A DNA stretch of 50,888 bases from CAYFXA01 sp964347135 (GTDB lineage: Bacteria; Patescibacteriota; Microgenomatia; PFEM01; JAHIFH01), in NCBI GenBank assembly GCA_964347135.1, contig CAYFXA010000019.1, forward strand, positions 1 to 50,888. Direction: 5' to 3'. Below, in pieces: positions 1 through 8,085 of the stretch; position 1 is the first letter of the stretch; every line of letters starts with the position of its first letter. The position numbers and the translations under genes are program-made. The notes under the pieces are model-generated. The model had not been told where the DNA came from. It saw only the letters and a list, made by a program, of their open reading frames with translations, and did not search any database.

Positions 1-531
1 TTTTATAATTGGTGGCTTGACTTCAAAATCTTTGTGGTTAACCGCAGTGGTTGGTGTCCGTTTTGGTGCTGGCGAAGATTCATCTATCGATTAGCAGGAA
101 TAAAAATTGGCAAGGATTCAAAAATTCATGTTTTTTGCCGTTTTTATGAAACCAAAAACATTGTCATTGGTGAAGATTCTATTGTTGGAGAACACTCCGT
201 TCTTGATGGCCGGGCTAAATTAAAAATTGGCAATCATGTTGATATCGCTTCCCAAGTAATGATTTACAATTCCGAACATGACATTAATGACCCAGAGTTT
301 AAGGCAACGGAGGAATCAGTGGAGATTGATGATTATGTTTTTATTGGCCCTGGGGCAATCATCCAGCCAGGAATCAAGATTGGCAAAGGGGCGATTATTG
401 CGGCTGGCGCTGTGGTCACTAAAGATATTCCTCCAGGTAAGGTCGTTGGTGGGGTTCCAGCCAAAGAGATTGGTGAGAGAAAGTTGGGGGAGTATAAATA
501 TCGGTTAGGCCGCAAAAGACTTTTTCGCTGA
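1..531 (+). CDS. Hexapeptide-repeat acyltransferase, 5' partial
   Basis: The reading frame is open to the first base of the window. The residues before the GTG at 34 (a Trp/Phe-rich stretch) read like the N-terminal part of sugar O-acyltransferases, so the true start is probably upstream and the gene is cut. The visible part has imperfect hexapeptide repeats of the left-handed beta-helix type (for example IGEDSI, IGKGAI), a likely catalytic His in NSEHDI, and the usual end GGVPAKEIG. The family (maltose/galactoside/WcaF-like acetyltransferases) moves an acetyl group from acetyl-CoA to a sugar hydroxyl in the cytoplasm. With glycosyltransferases downstream, it probably decorates a surface glycan. 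The exact acceptor cannot be told. Confidence 0.85.
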   Translation, partial: FYNWWLDFKIFVVNRSGWCPFWCWRRFIYRLAGIKIGKDSKIHVFCRFYETKNIVIGEDSIVGEHSVLDGRAKLKIGNHVDIASQVMIYNSEHDINDPEFKATEESVEIDDYVFIGPGAIIQPGIKIGKGAIIAAGAVVTKDIPPGKVVGGVPAKEIGERKLGEYKYRLGRKRLFR

Positions 532-1106
532 TGTTAAAAAAAATAATTTTGCCAATTTTAATAATTTACCTAATTGGAGTTATTTACTTAATCCTGCCTG
601 GGCCAACAATTCCAGACCTGGAGCCAGGCTTGCGTTCAACCGAACCTGGCGACACTTGGCAAATCCCCGGAGTTTGGGCTTTTTACACCAATCTTTCCCG
701 GCGAGAATCAATTGATTTTTTTGAAAAAGCTTTTTCCCAATCATCTTTTTTAAACCTTCCCTTACCAACTTTTCGTTTAAATCACCCCCCAGAATATGCT
801 CGCGCAACTATTCGGGAAACTCTTAGATCTAATTTCTATGAAGAGTTAATTCACCCTTTTCGAGAATCACTTTTTATTAGTGGTTGGATTCCCAGCGAGG
901 ATGAAGTCTACCTTTCTAAAACTAAAAAACCGATTACCGAATTTCTTATTAAAGGCGACCCTTATACCGCTAAAGCTACTCTTTATTATGTTGAATCTTC
1001 TATTTGGGCAAGATTATTGGTTTGGACGGGAACCGTTGTTATCTCCTTAATTTTAGCTTCGTTTATGATTAAAGTTATTCGTTCACCATGGCTAAAAAGA
1101 AAATAA
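531..1106 (+). CDS. Small membrane protein with two terminal helices, unknown function
   Basis: I do not recognise this 191-aa protein. It has a hydrophobic N-terminal helix (about residues 5-23), a roughly 125-residue soluble region rich in aromatic and acidic residues that is probably outside the membrane, and a second helix near residues 160-180 followed by a basic tail. It starts one base into the stop of the acyltransferase, and its end overlaps the next glycosyltransferase gene by 19 bp, so it belongs to the same transcript. The context suggests a structural or accessory role in surface glycan assembly, but nothing in the sequence shows a reaction. Confidence 0.7.
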   Translation: MLKKIILPILIIYLIGVIYLILPGPTIPDLEPGLRSTEPGDTWQIPGVWAFYTNLSRRESIDFFEKAFSQSSFLNLPLPTFRLNHPPEYARATIRETLRSNFYEELIHPFRESLFISGWIPSEDEVYLSKTKKPITEFLIKGDPYTAKATLYYVESSIWARLLVWTGTVVISLILASFMIKVIRSPWLKRK

Positions 1107-1969
1107 TTTCCATTATTATTCTTAACTGGAATACAAAAAATCTTCTTAAGAAATGCTTAAGGTCGATAGATGAGATAAAAGATAAGGAGTATGATATTGA
1201 AGTCATTGTTGTTGATAACGCTTCAACCGATGGCTCACCGGAAATGGTTGCAAAAGAGTTTTCTCAAGCAGTTTTAATTAAAAACAAAAAAAATCCTGGT
1301 TATGGAGCAGGCAATAATCAGGGAATGAGAAAGGCTAAAGGGGATTTTTTTCTTATTCTCAATCCCGACACGATTATTAAAGATAAGGCGCCAGTAAAAA
1401 TGGCCCAATTCCTTAATCAACACCCTGAAGTGGGGGTGGTTGGTTGCAAACTTCTTAATCAAGATGGTTCTGACCAGCCATCATTTGGTCCCTTTCCCAA
1501 TTTGTTTATCGCTGCTGTCATGCTTTTTGCTGAACACTGGCTGGGGGGACACCTAGTTCGACGCAGCAGCAATAAAGTAAAAGAAACCGATTGGGTGATG
1601 GGGGCTGCCTTGATGCTTAAAAAAGAAGTTTTTAAAAAAGTAGGTCCAATGGATGAAAAAATTTTTATGTATGTTGATGAAACCGAGTGGTGTTATCGAA
1701 TTAAAAAAGCGGCTTACAAAGTAATGTTTTATCCAGGAGCGAGGATTGTTCATCTTGGCGGCGCCAGTTCTCCCACAGGCAGAAAAGACCCCATTCTCAA
1801 TATTTACCGGGGGTTAATCTATTTTTACAAAAAACATTATCCTCGCTGGCAATTACCTGTTTTGAGATTGATGTTAAAATTAAAAGCAGCGGGGGCTTTA
1901 ATTGTTGGCTATTTAACCAACAGCCGATATCTTAAAGAAACCTATGTTCAAGCGTTTAAAATTGCCTAA
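1088..1969 (+). CDS. GT2 family glycosyltransferase (rhamnosyltransferase-like)
   Basis: This 293-aa GT-A fold enzyme transfers a sugar from a nucleotide donor to a growing glycan at the cytoplasmic membrane face. Visible landmarks are the start IISIIILNWN, the nucleotide-binding VDNASTDGS at residues 42-50, NPD at 92-94 in the DXD (metal-binding) position, and a C-terminal catalytic segment with DETEWCYR. The pattern matches WbbL-like rhamnosyltransferases, but donor specificity cannot be read from sequence. It overlaps the genes on both sides, so translation is probably coupled. A related GT2 lies at 6035. Confidence 0.9.
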   Translation: MAKKKIISIIILNWNTKNLLKKCLRSIDEIKDKEYDIEVIVVDNASTDGSPEMVAKEFSQAVLIKNKKNPGYGAGNNQGMRKAKGDFFLILNPDTIIKDKAPVKMAQFLNQHPEVGVVGCKLLNQDGSDQPSFGPFPNLFIAAVMLFAEHWLGGHLVRRSSNKVKETDWVMGAALMLKKEVFKKVGPMDEKIFMYVDETEWCYRIKKAAYKVMFYPGARIVHLGGASSPTGRKDPILNIYRGLIYFYKKHYPRWQLPVLRLMLKLKAAGALIVGYLTNSRYLKETYVQAFKIA

Positions 1970-3389
1970 AACTAACTGGTTATCATTAGCCGCTATTTTG
2001 CTTTTTATTTTTATTCCTTTGTATCCCAAATTTCCTTTGGTGAATATTCCTGGAACTTATGTTGCCATTAGAATTGAGGATATTTTAATTTTAAGTATTG
2101 TTTTATTTTGGCTGGGCTTAGAAATAAAACGAGGTTTTCCCACTCTAAAAGATAGAGTCAGTCAATTAATCCTTCTCTATTTGGGGATTGGCGGCTTATC
2201 ACTTTTAAGCGCTCTCTTAATTACAAAGAATATTTCTCCCTACATTGCCTTCTTTCACTGGGTAAGGCGGATTGAATATATGTCTCTTTTCTTTGTCACT
2301 TTTGCTTCGGTTAAGGAAATAAGAAATATTAAATCTTATGGCTATGCTATTTTAATCGCCACCATTGGTGTAGTCATTTATGGTTTAGGCCAGAAATTTC
2401 TGGCTTGGCCGGTTGTTTCCACGATGAACGAAGAGTTTTCCAAAGGCTTGCTGCTTCAATTAACGGAATGGGCAAGAGTTAATTCAACTTTTGCTGGCCA
2501 TTATGACCTAGCCGCTTATTTAGTCATGATTCTGGCTTTAACAATTGGCATAATCGTCAGTCTAAAAAACAAACGAAGTAAAGTTGCTGTTGGTGTAATT
2601 GGATTTTTCAGTCTTTACTTACTAGTTTTAACCGCCTCTCGAGTTTCTTTTGTTGCTTATCTGATTGCCGTTATTCCTGTCCTTCTTCTTTTGAAAAAAT
2701 ATTGGTGGCTGGGTCCGGTTCTGGTTGTTAGTTTTGTAATGGTCTTTTTTTCCGCTGATTTTGTCCAACGATATGCCGAGACTTTTAATATCGACCTTTC
2801 AGCCTTATCAAGTCGAATTAAACTTTTTGAACAAGTTGAAGAGGTAGAAATTGTCACCGCTCCAATAGTGGTAGAAACAGTAGAAACTGTAGCGCGTCGG
2901 TCTAAGCCCTCTCCCAGCCCAATGGCTGAAGTTGCTGAAAAAGAAGCCACGCCCGCAGCTGAAATTTGGAAACCAACCACTGAAGTGGCGGTGGAGTATT
3001 CAAGTGGCATCCGCTTTAATGTTGAATGGCCTCGAGCAATAAGGGCTTTTAGAAAAAATCCTTTATTGGGAACGGGCTATTCCTCGGTTACTTTGGCAAC
3101 AGACAATGATTATTTGCGCGCTTTAGCAGAAACAGGGTTATTGGGCTTTATTGCCTTTTGGCTCATCTTTTTGGAAATTGGTAGAAGAGTTATTATTTTT
3201 ATCCAAAAAGAGAAACCTGGTTTTGCCAAAGCAATTGTTGTTGCCATTTCAGGCGCCGCTATTGGTTTATTTGCCAACGCTATTTTTATTGATGTTTTTG
3301 AGGCCTCTAAAATCGCCCTTATTTTCTGGATGCTAATGGGGGTTTTGGTTGGTTTGATGAAACTTTCTCCAGAAAAGCTGAAAGCATGA
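1944..3389 (+). CDS. O-antigen ligase/polymerase-like membrane protein (Wzy/WaaL type)
   Basis: This 481-aa protein has about ten or more hydrophobic helices and the Wzy_C layout: a long periplasmic/extracellular loop late in the protein, with GTGYSS and DNDYLRALAETGLLG, a pattern typical of O-antigen ligases. The family joins or polymerises lipid-linked oligosaccharides on the outer membrane face. The loop has an extra stretch of about 60 residues rich in Val, Glu, Pro and Ala (about 297-355) that looks like a flexible insert. The start overlaps the upstream GT2 by 26 bp, and the stop overlaps the next gene by 4 bp. Ligase versus polymerase cannot be decided. Confidence 0.82.
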   Translation: MFKRLKLPKTNWLSLAAILLFIFIPLYPKFPLVNIPGTYVAIRIEDILILSIVLFWLGLEIKRGFPTLKDRVSQLILLYLGIGGLSLLSALLITKNISPYIAFFHWVRRIEYMSLFFVTFASVKEIRNIKSYGYAILIATIGVVIYGLGQKFLAWPVVSTMNEEFSKGLLLQLTEWARVNSTFAGHYDLAAYLVMILALTIGIIVSLKNKRSKVAVGVIGFFSLYLLVLTASRVSFVAYLIAVIPVLLLLKKYWWLGPVLVVSFVMVFFSADFVQRYAETFNIDLSALSSRIKLFEQVEEVEIVTAPIVVETVETVARRSKPSPSPMAEVAEKEATPAAEIWKPTTEVAVEYSSGIRFNVEWPRAIRAFRKNPLLGTGYSSVTLATDNDYLRALAETGLLGFIAFWLIFLEIGRRVIIFIQKEKPGFAKAIVVAISGAAIGLFANAIFIDVFEASKIALIFWMLMGVLVGLMKLSPEKLKA

Positions 3390-4849
3390 GAAAAATTATT
3401 ATTCATCCTTGGTTTTTGTTAAGCCTGATTATTGTTATAGCCTTAGGACTAAGATTATATAAGGTTGATATTCCTTTGGCTGACCATCATTCTTGGCGGC
3501 AGTCAGATACCGCCGCTGTCGCTCGGAATTTTGTTAAGGAAGGTTTTGATTTTCTTCATCCTAAAATTGACAATATGTCTCCAATTTTTAAAGAGATGGT
3601 TTTTAATACTCAACGTTACTTTTTTGTTGAGCCGCCAATTTACCAAACAATTGTTGCCGGACTTTACTCAGTTTTTGGTGTTCAAGAAAAATTGGCTCGT
3701 TTGGTTTCCATTGCCTTTTCATTAGGAGCCATTGTTTTTCTTTATCTCATTGTCCGGAAGTTAACTAACCAATGGATTGGTTTATTGGCTTCATTTTTTA
3801 TGGCGGTATTGCCCTTTAGTGTTTATTATTCTCGGGTGATTATGCCAGAAACAGCAATGCTTTTTACTTCCTTAGCCATGCTCTATTTTTTTCTTCTTTG
3901 GTTAGACAAACAATCGTGGCAGCGATTTGGCATCGCTGTTTTCTTTGCCGCCTGGGCGTTAACCTTAAAAATTTTTCCTTTATTTTTAGCCTTGCCAATG
4001 TTCTATTTGGTTTGGCGAAAGTGGGGAGTGGCATTTATCAAGCAAAAATCCCTTTATTTATTTGCTATTATTGCTATACTGCCCCTTGTTCTTTGGCGGC
4101 TTTGGATTTCTCAATATCCTGAGGGGATTCCTTCTTATCTTTGGCTCTTTAATCTTTATGGAATTCGTTTTCGTCCTGCTTTTTTTCGTTGGATTTTTGC
4201 TGAAAGGGTGGGGAAGTTAATTCTTGGTTACTGGGGATTACCGCTGTTTGTTTTAGGTTTAATTCTTAAGCCCAAGAAAAAAGAAGGTTGGTTTTTCCAT
4301 TGGTGGCTGGTTGCTTTTTTGGCTTATGTAACCGTTTTTGCTTCTGGGAATGTGACTCATGACTATTATCAAATCTCTTTCATTCCTCTAGCGGCCATTT
4401 TTTTGGCTAAGGGTAGTTATTGGCTATTAAACACCGCCAGAAAAAATTTCTCCCCACTCTTAACTTATTTGTTATTCGCCACTTGTGTTTTCTTTATGCT
4501 CGGCTTTTCTCTTTATGAAGTTAGAGGTTTTTATAATATTCAGGGAGGAGTTGACTTGGCAGGAGTAGCTGTTGATGAATTGACTCCCAAAAACGCCTTA
4601 ATTCTCACTGGTGATTCGAATGATGCTACCCTTCTTTACAATACTAATCGTCACGGCTGGACAGGGGGTTATGCTTCCAGCATTCCCAATGAAAAGGAAT
4701 CTTTAAATAGAGCCCGAGAAATGGGAGCCGAATTTTATGTTACTACAAAAGTGATGGAATTAAAAAACACAGACTTTGGTCAATTTCTTTACCGAGAGTC
4801 TAAGTTAGTTAAGGAAACCGACCAATATGTTATCTTTGATTTGCGATGA
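3386..4849 (+). CDS. GT39/ArnT-like polytopic glycosyltransferase
   Basis: This is a 487-aa membrane protein with about ten to twelve helices. The first extracytoplasmic loop contains DHHSWRQSDTAA (about residues 31-42), the pattern of the PMT/ArnT-like GT-C enzymes, with the acidic residue in the usual catalytic place. These enzymes use polyprenyl-phosphate sugars and glycosylate proteins or lipids outside the membrane. A soluble C-terminal region of about 95 residues follows the last helix. It overlaps both neighbours by 4 bp (ATGA), in a run of glycan genes. The acceptor is unknown. Confidence 0.85.
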   Translation: MRKIIIHPWFLLSLIIVIALGLRLYKVDIPLADHHSWRQSDTAAVARNFVKEGFDFLHPKIDNMSPIFKEMVFNTQRYFFVEPPIYQTIVAGLYSVFGVQEKLARLVSIAFSLGAIVFLYLIVRKLTNQWIGLLASFFMAVLPFSVYYSRVIMPETAMLFTSLAMLYFFLLWLDKQSWQRFGIAVFFAAWALTLKIFPLFLALPMFYLVWRKWGVAFIKQKSLYLFAIIAILPLVLWRLWISQYPEGIPSYLWLFNLYGIRFRPAFFRWIFAERVGKLILGYWGLPLFVLGLILKPKKKEGWFFHWWLVAFLAYVTVFASGNVTHDYYQISFIPLAAIFLAKGSYWLLNTARKNFSPLLTYLLFATCVFFMLGFSLYEVRGFYNIQGGVDLAGVAVDELTPKNALILTGDSNDATLLYNTNRHGWTGGYASSIPNEKESLNRAREMGAEFYVTTKVMELKNTDFGQFLYRESKLVKETDQYVIFDLR

Positions 4850-6051
4850 AGATTTTAATGCTCACCTCTTATCTCCCCTATCCTCCTGTTTCGGGTGGAC
4901 AAGTAAGGTCATATAATTTGATTAAGAATTTAGCCAAAAAACACAAAATCACTCTTTTTGCTCTGATTAAAGATGACGAGGAAAGAAAACACGCTAAAGA
5001 ACTAGAAAAATTTTGTCAAAAAGTAAGAATTTTTCATCGACCCGCTCGCCCTTGGGAGCCCATGAATATTTTTAAGACGGGCCTTAGTTTTTATCCCTTC
5101 CTTGTTGTTAGAAATTTTTCCAAAGAGGAAAAGGAAGCGCTTAAAAAGGAATTGAGAACCAAGAAATATGACTTAATTCACGCAGAAAACTTTTACGTTA
5201 TGCCCCATATTCCTAAAACTTCTATACCTATTCTTCTTACGGAACAAACGATTTTTTATCAAGTGTTTCGCCATTTTGTCAAGTCGTTACCTTGGTATCT
5301 TTTTATTCTCAAATTAGTTTTGATGATTGATGTTTGGAAACTTAAATATTGGGAGTCTTTTTATTGGCGAAAAGCAGACTTTTTGGCGGCGGTATCCAAT
5401 GATGATGTTGCCCATATCAGAGCCTTAGCTCCAGGAAAAAAGGTTTACATTGTTCCTAACGGAGTTGATTTTAAACTTTTTGGCCAACGGAAGCATTCAA
5501 AAAACAAACAACCAACAGTATTATTTGGTGTGGCTGATTTTCATTGGATGCAAAACAAAGAGGGAGCCAAGATTTTACTTAACAAGGTTTGGCCGCTAAT
5601 AAAGAAGAAAGTCAAGAACGCTAAGCTTTGGGTGGTTGGCAAAATTGCTCCTGAAGCATTGGCTTCCTACTCTGAGGAAAAGGATGTTCTTATCCAAGAA
5701 ATTGATGACAGTAGGGAAGCCTACCAAAAAGCTTGGATTTTAGTGGCTCCGATGAGAAGCGGCGGAGGAAGCAGAACCAAGCTTTTTGAAGCCATGGCTT
5801 CGGGATTACCAATTGTTACTACCTCAGAAGGAATTGAGGGGATTGAAGCCAAAGATGGCGAAGAGATATTTATTAATAATGATTTGCGGGTTTTAGCTGA
5901 AAAAGCGGTTTTGCTTTTGAAAAACAAAGAACTGGCAAATCTAGTTGGAATAAAAGCCAAACGGTTAGTAAAAGAAAAATATAGTTGGAATAAAAGTGCT
6001 CAAAAATTAGACCAGGCTTATCAGGAGGTGGCTCGTGGCAGAAAAAGTTGA
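4846..6051 (+). CDS. GT4 family glycosyltransferase
   Basis: This 401-aa GT-B fold enzyme retains the N-terminal Rossmann start (MKILMLTSYL, with PVSGGQVRS in the acceptor-side loop) and the C-terminal donor site GSRTKLFEAMASGLPIV, which carries the Glu of the EX7E element. The family uses nucleotide sugars with retention of configuration. It starts with an ATGA overlap on the GT39-like gene, and its end overlaps the next GT2 gene by 17 bp. The particular sugar cannot be named. Confidence 0.9.
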   Translation: MKILMLTSYLPYPPVSGGQVRSYNLIKNLAKKHKITLFALIKDDEERKHAKELEKFCQKVRIFHRPARPWEPMNIFKTGLSFYPFLVVRNFSKEEKEALKKELRTKKYDLIHAENFYVMPHIPKTSIPILLTEQTIFYQVFRHFVKSLPWYLFILKLVLMIDVWKLKYWESFYWRKADFLAAVSNDDVAHIRALAPGKKVYIVPNGVDFKLFGQRKHSKNKQPTVLFGVADFHWMQNKEGAKILLNKVWPLIKKKVKNAKLWVVGKIAPEALASYSEEKDVLIQEIDDSREAYQKAWILVAPMRSGGGSRTKLFEAMASGLPIVTTSEGIEGIEAKDGEEIFINNDLRVLAEKAVLLLKNKELANLVGIKAKRLVKEKYSWNKSAQKLDQAYQEVARGRKS

Positions 6052-6946
6052 TTTGTCAGTCATTATTCTTAATTACAACACAAAAGATTTGCTCGAAAGC
6101 TGTTTGAAAAAAATCAAGAAAGCAGAAAAGAACGGTTATTTATATGAGACGATAGTCGTGGACAATGCCTCAACCGATGGTTCCCCAAAGATGATAAAAA
6201 AGAATTTTCCCTGGGTAAAACTAATTGAGAGCAAAAAAAATCTTGGTTTTGCTGGAGGAAATAATTTGGGATTAAAAAAAGCCAAAGGGAAATATATTTT
6301 ATTCTTAAACTCTGATACCGAAATTAAACCAGAAGCTCTTAAAAAGATGATTAAATTTATGGGTAGTGATCCTGAAATAGGTGCCGCTACTCCTAAAACA
6401 ATGCTTGTTTCCGGGGGAATGGATCCTGATTGCCATCGGGGATTTCCCACTCCCTGGGCCTCTTTCACCTATCTTCTTGGCTTGGAAAGCCTTTTTCCCA
6501 AAAGCAAAATCTTTGGTCAATATCACAAATTTTATCTTGATTTGAACAAAGCCCATGAGATTGATGCTGGATTTGGAACATTCATGATCGTTCGCCAAAA
6601 AGCATTAGAAGAGGTAGGTAATTGGGATGACAAGTATTTTTTCTATGGAGAAGATTTGGACCTTTTTTATCGAATCAAAAAAGCAGGCTGGAAAGTAATG
6701 TTTTATCCAGAACCTTTATTAAAACATCATAAAGGAGCCAGTTCTGGATTAAGAAAAGAATCAAAGGAAGTGACTAGGGCAAGCAAGGCAACAAGAATTA
6801 AAGTAGCAAAAGCCTCCATTCAAGCAATGGAGATTTTTTATCAAAAGTTTTATAAAGGAAAATATCCCTTCTGGCTTACTTGGTTGATAATTTCGGGTAT
6901 TAAATTAAAGGGATTTTTTAGAATTCTCCATCACCGCTTTAAATGA
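6035..6946 (+). CDS. GT2 family glycosyltransferase
   Basis: This 303-aa GT-A enzyme is paralogous to the one at 1088: VDNASTDGS lies at residues 42-50 in both, NSD at 92-94 replaces NPD, and a late GEDLDLFYRIKKAGW carries the catalytic acidic residues. The GTG start is chosen because a strong AGGAGG lies at 6023-6028, six bases upstream, inside the end of the previous gene. It probably adds a sugar to the same surface glycan. It ends with an ATGA overlap onto the next glycosyltransferase. Confidence 0.9.
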   Translation: MAEKVDLSVIILNYNTKDLLESCLKKIKKAEKNGYLYETIVVDNASTDGSPKMIKKNFPWVKLIESKKNLGFAGGNNLGLKKAKGKYILFLNSDTEIKPEALKKMIKFMGSDPEIGAATPKTMLVSGGMDPDCHRGFPTPWASFTYLLGLESLFPKSKIFGQYHKFYLDLNKAHEIDAGFGTFMIVRQKALEEVGNWDDKYFFYGEDLDLFYRIKKAGWKVMFYPEPLLKHHKGASSGLRKESKEVTRASKATRIKVAKASIQAMEIFYQKFYKGKYPFWLTWLIISGIKLKGFFRILHHRFK

Positions 6947-8085
6947 CCAAACCACTAAAAATTGTTATTGATGCAAGAATGTATGGGCTAGAACATGCTG
7001 GCAGTGGTCGTTATATTCTTAATTTAATTAAACAAATTGAAAAAATTGATAAGAAAAACAATTATTTCATTCTTTTGAGAAAAAAATATTACCGAAAAAT
7101 GAAATTTAAAAACAAACGCTTTAAAAAAATTCTGGTTGACATTCCTCACTATTCGTTTAAGGAACAACTTTTTTTACCAGGAGTCCTGCGAAAACTAAAG
7201 CCCGACTTAGTTCATTTTCCCCAGTTCAATGTGCCCATTTTTTGGCAAGGCAAATATGTTATTACCATTCATGATTTAATCAAACACCAATCCCGAGGAA
7301 TGAGAACAACAACGAAGCAGGCTCCTCTTTACTGGTTTAAATACTTAGCTTATCAAGTCAATATATTTTCAGCGGTAAAAAGAGCACAAAAAATTATTAT
7401 CCCAAGTCGATGGTGGAAAAAAGAATTAATGAAAATATATCACCTTAAACCAGAAAAAATCATGGTTACTTATGAAGGCGCCGGTGAGTTTTTAAATAAA
7501 AAACCGAGCATTAGCAGCGCAGCAGCTTTAAAAAAGTATGGCATTTCCAAGCCTTTTATTATTTACACCGGCAGTCTTTATCCTCATAAGAACGTTTTGC
7601 GGCTGGTGGAAGCAATTATTCGCTTGAATGAAGAAGGCAAAAGACTTTTTTTAGTTATTGCCTGTGCCAGAAGCGTGTTTTTAAAAAGATTTAAAAAAGA
7701 AATAGAAAAGATAAAAGGTTTGGACTTTGTTGTTCTCGCTGGATTTGTGCCTGACGAAGAACTCATTGCCTTGTATCAAGAAGCCGAAGCTTTTGTTACC
7801 CCTTCTTTGCTAGAAGGCTTTGGTTTGCCTGGATTAGAAGCCATGGCAGCTGGTTTGCCCGTAATTTCTTCTAATGTCAGTTGCTTGCCAGAGATTTATG
7901 GCCAAGCCGCTGTTTACTTTGACCCTCTAGATGTCAATGACATTGTCAAGAAAATAGAGGACCTAGTTGGCAATGAAAAAAAACGCCAAATCCTAATTCA
8001 AAAAGGCTTTGAACAAGTTAAAAAATATTCATGGAAGGAAATGGCAAAGCAAACATTAAAGGTTTATGAAAGCGCTTCAGTTTGA
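6943..8085 (+). CDS. GT4 family glycosyltransferase (mannosyltransferase-like)
   Basis: This 380-aa GT-B enzyme has the N-terminal pattern IDARMYGLEHAGSGRYI, common in GT4 mannosyltransferases, then TGSLYPHKN at the interdomain hinge and the donor-binding segment EGFGLPGLEAMAAGLPV with the EX7E glutamates. It is the last gene of the first glycan block. Its 3' end overlaps the ECF ATPase gene by 20 bp, which suggests that glycan synthesis and the transporter share a transcript. The mannose assignment is only by resemblance. Confidence 0.88.
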   Translation: MTKPLKIVIDARMYGLEHAGSGRYILNLIKQIEKIDKKNNYFILLRKKYYRKMKFKNKRFKKILVDIPHYSFKEQLFLPGVLRKLKPDLVHFPQFNVPIFWQGKYVITIHDLIKHQSRGMRTTTKQAPLYWFKYLAYQVNIFSAVKRAQKIIIPSRWWKKELMKIYHLKPEKIMVTYEGAGEFLNKKPSISSAAALKKYGISKPFIIYTGSLYPHKNVLRLVEAIIRLNEEGKRLFLVIACARSVFLKRFKKEIEKIKGLDFVVLAGFVPDEELIALYQEAEAFVTPSLLEGFGLPGLEAMAAGLPVISSNVSCLPEIYGQAAVYFDPLDVNDIVKKIEDLVGNEKKRQILIQKGFEQVKKYSWKEMAKQTLKVYESASV

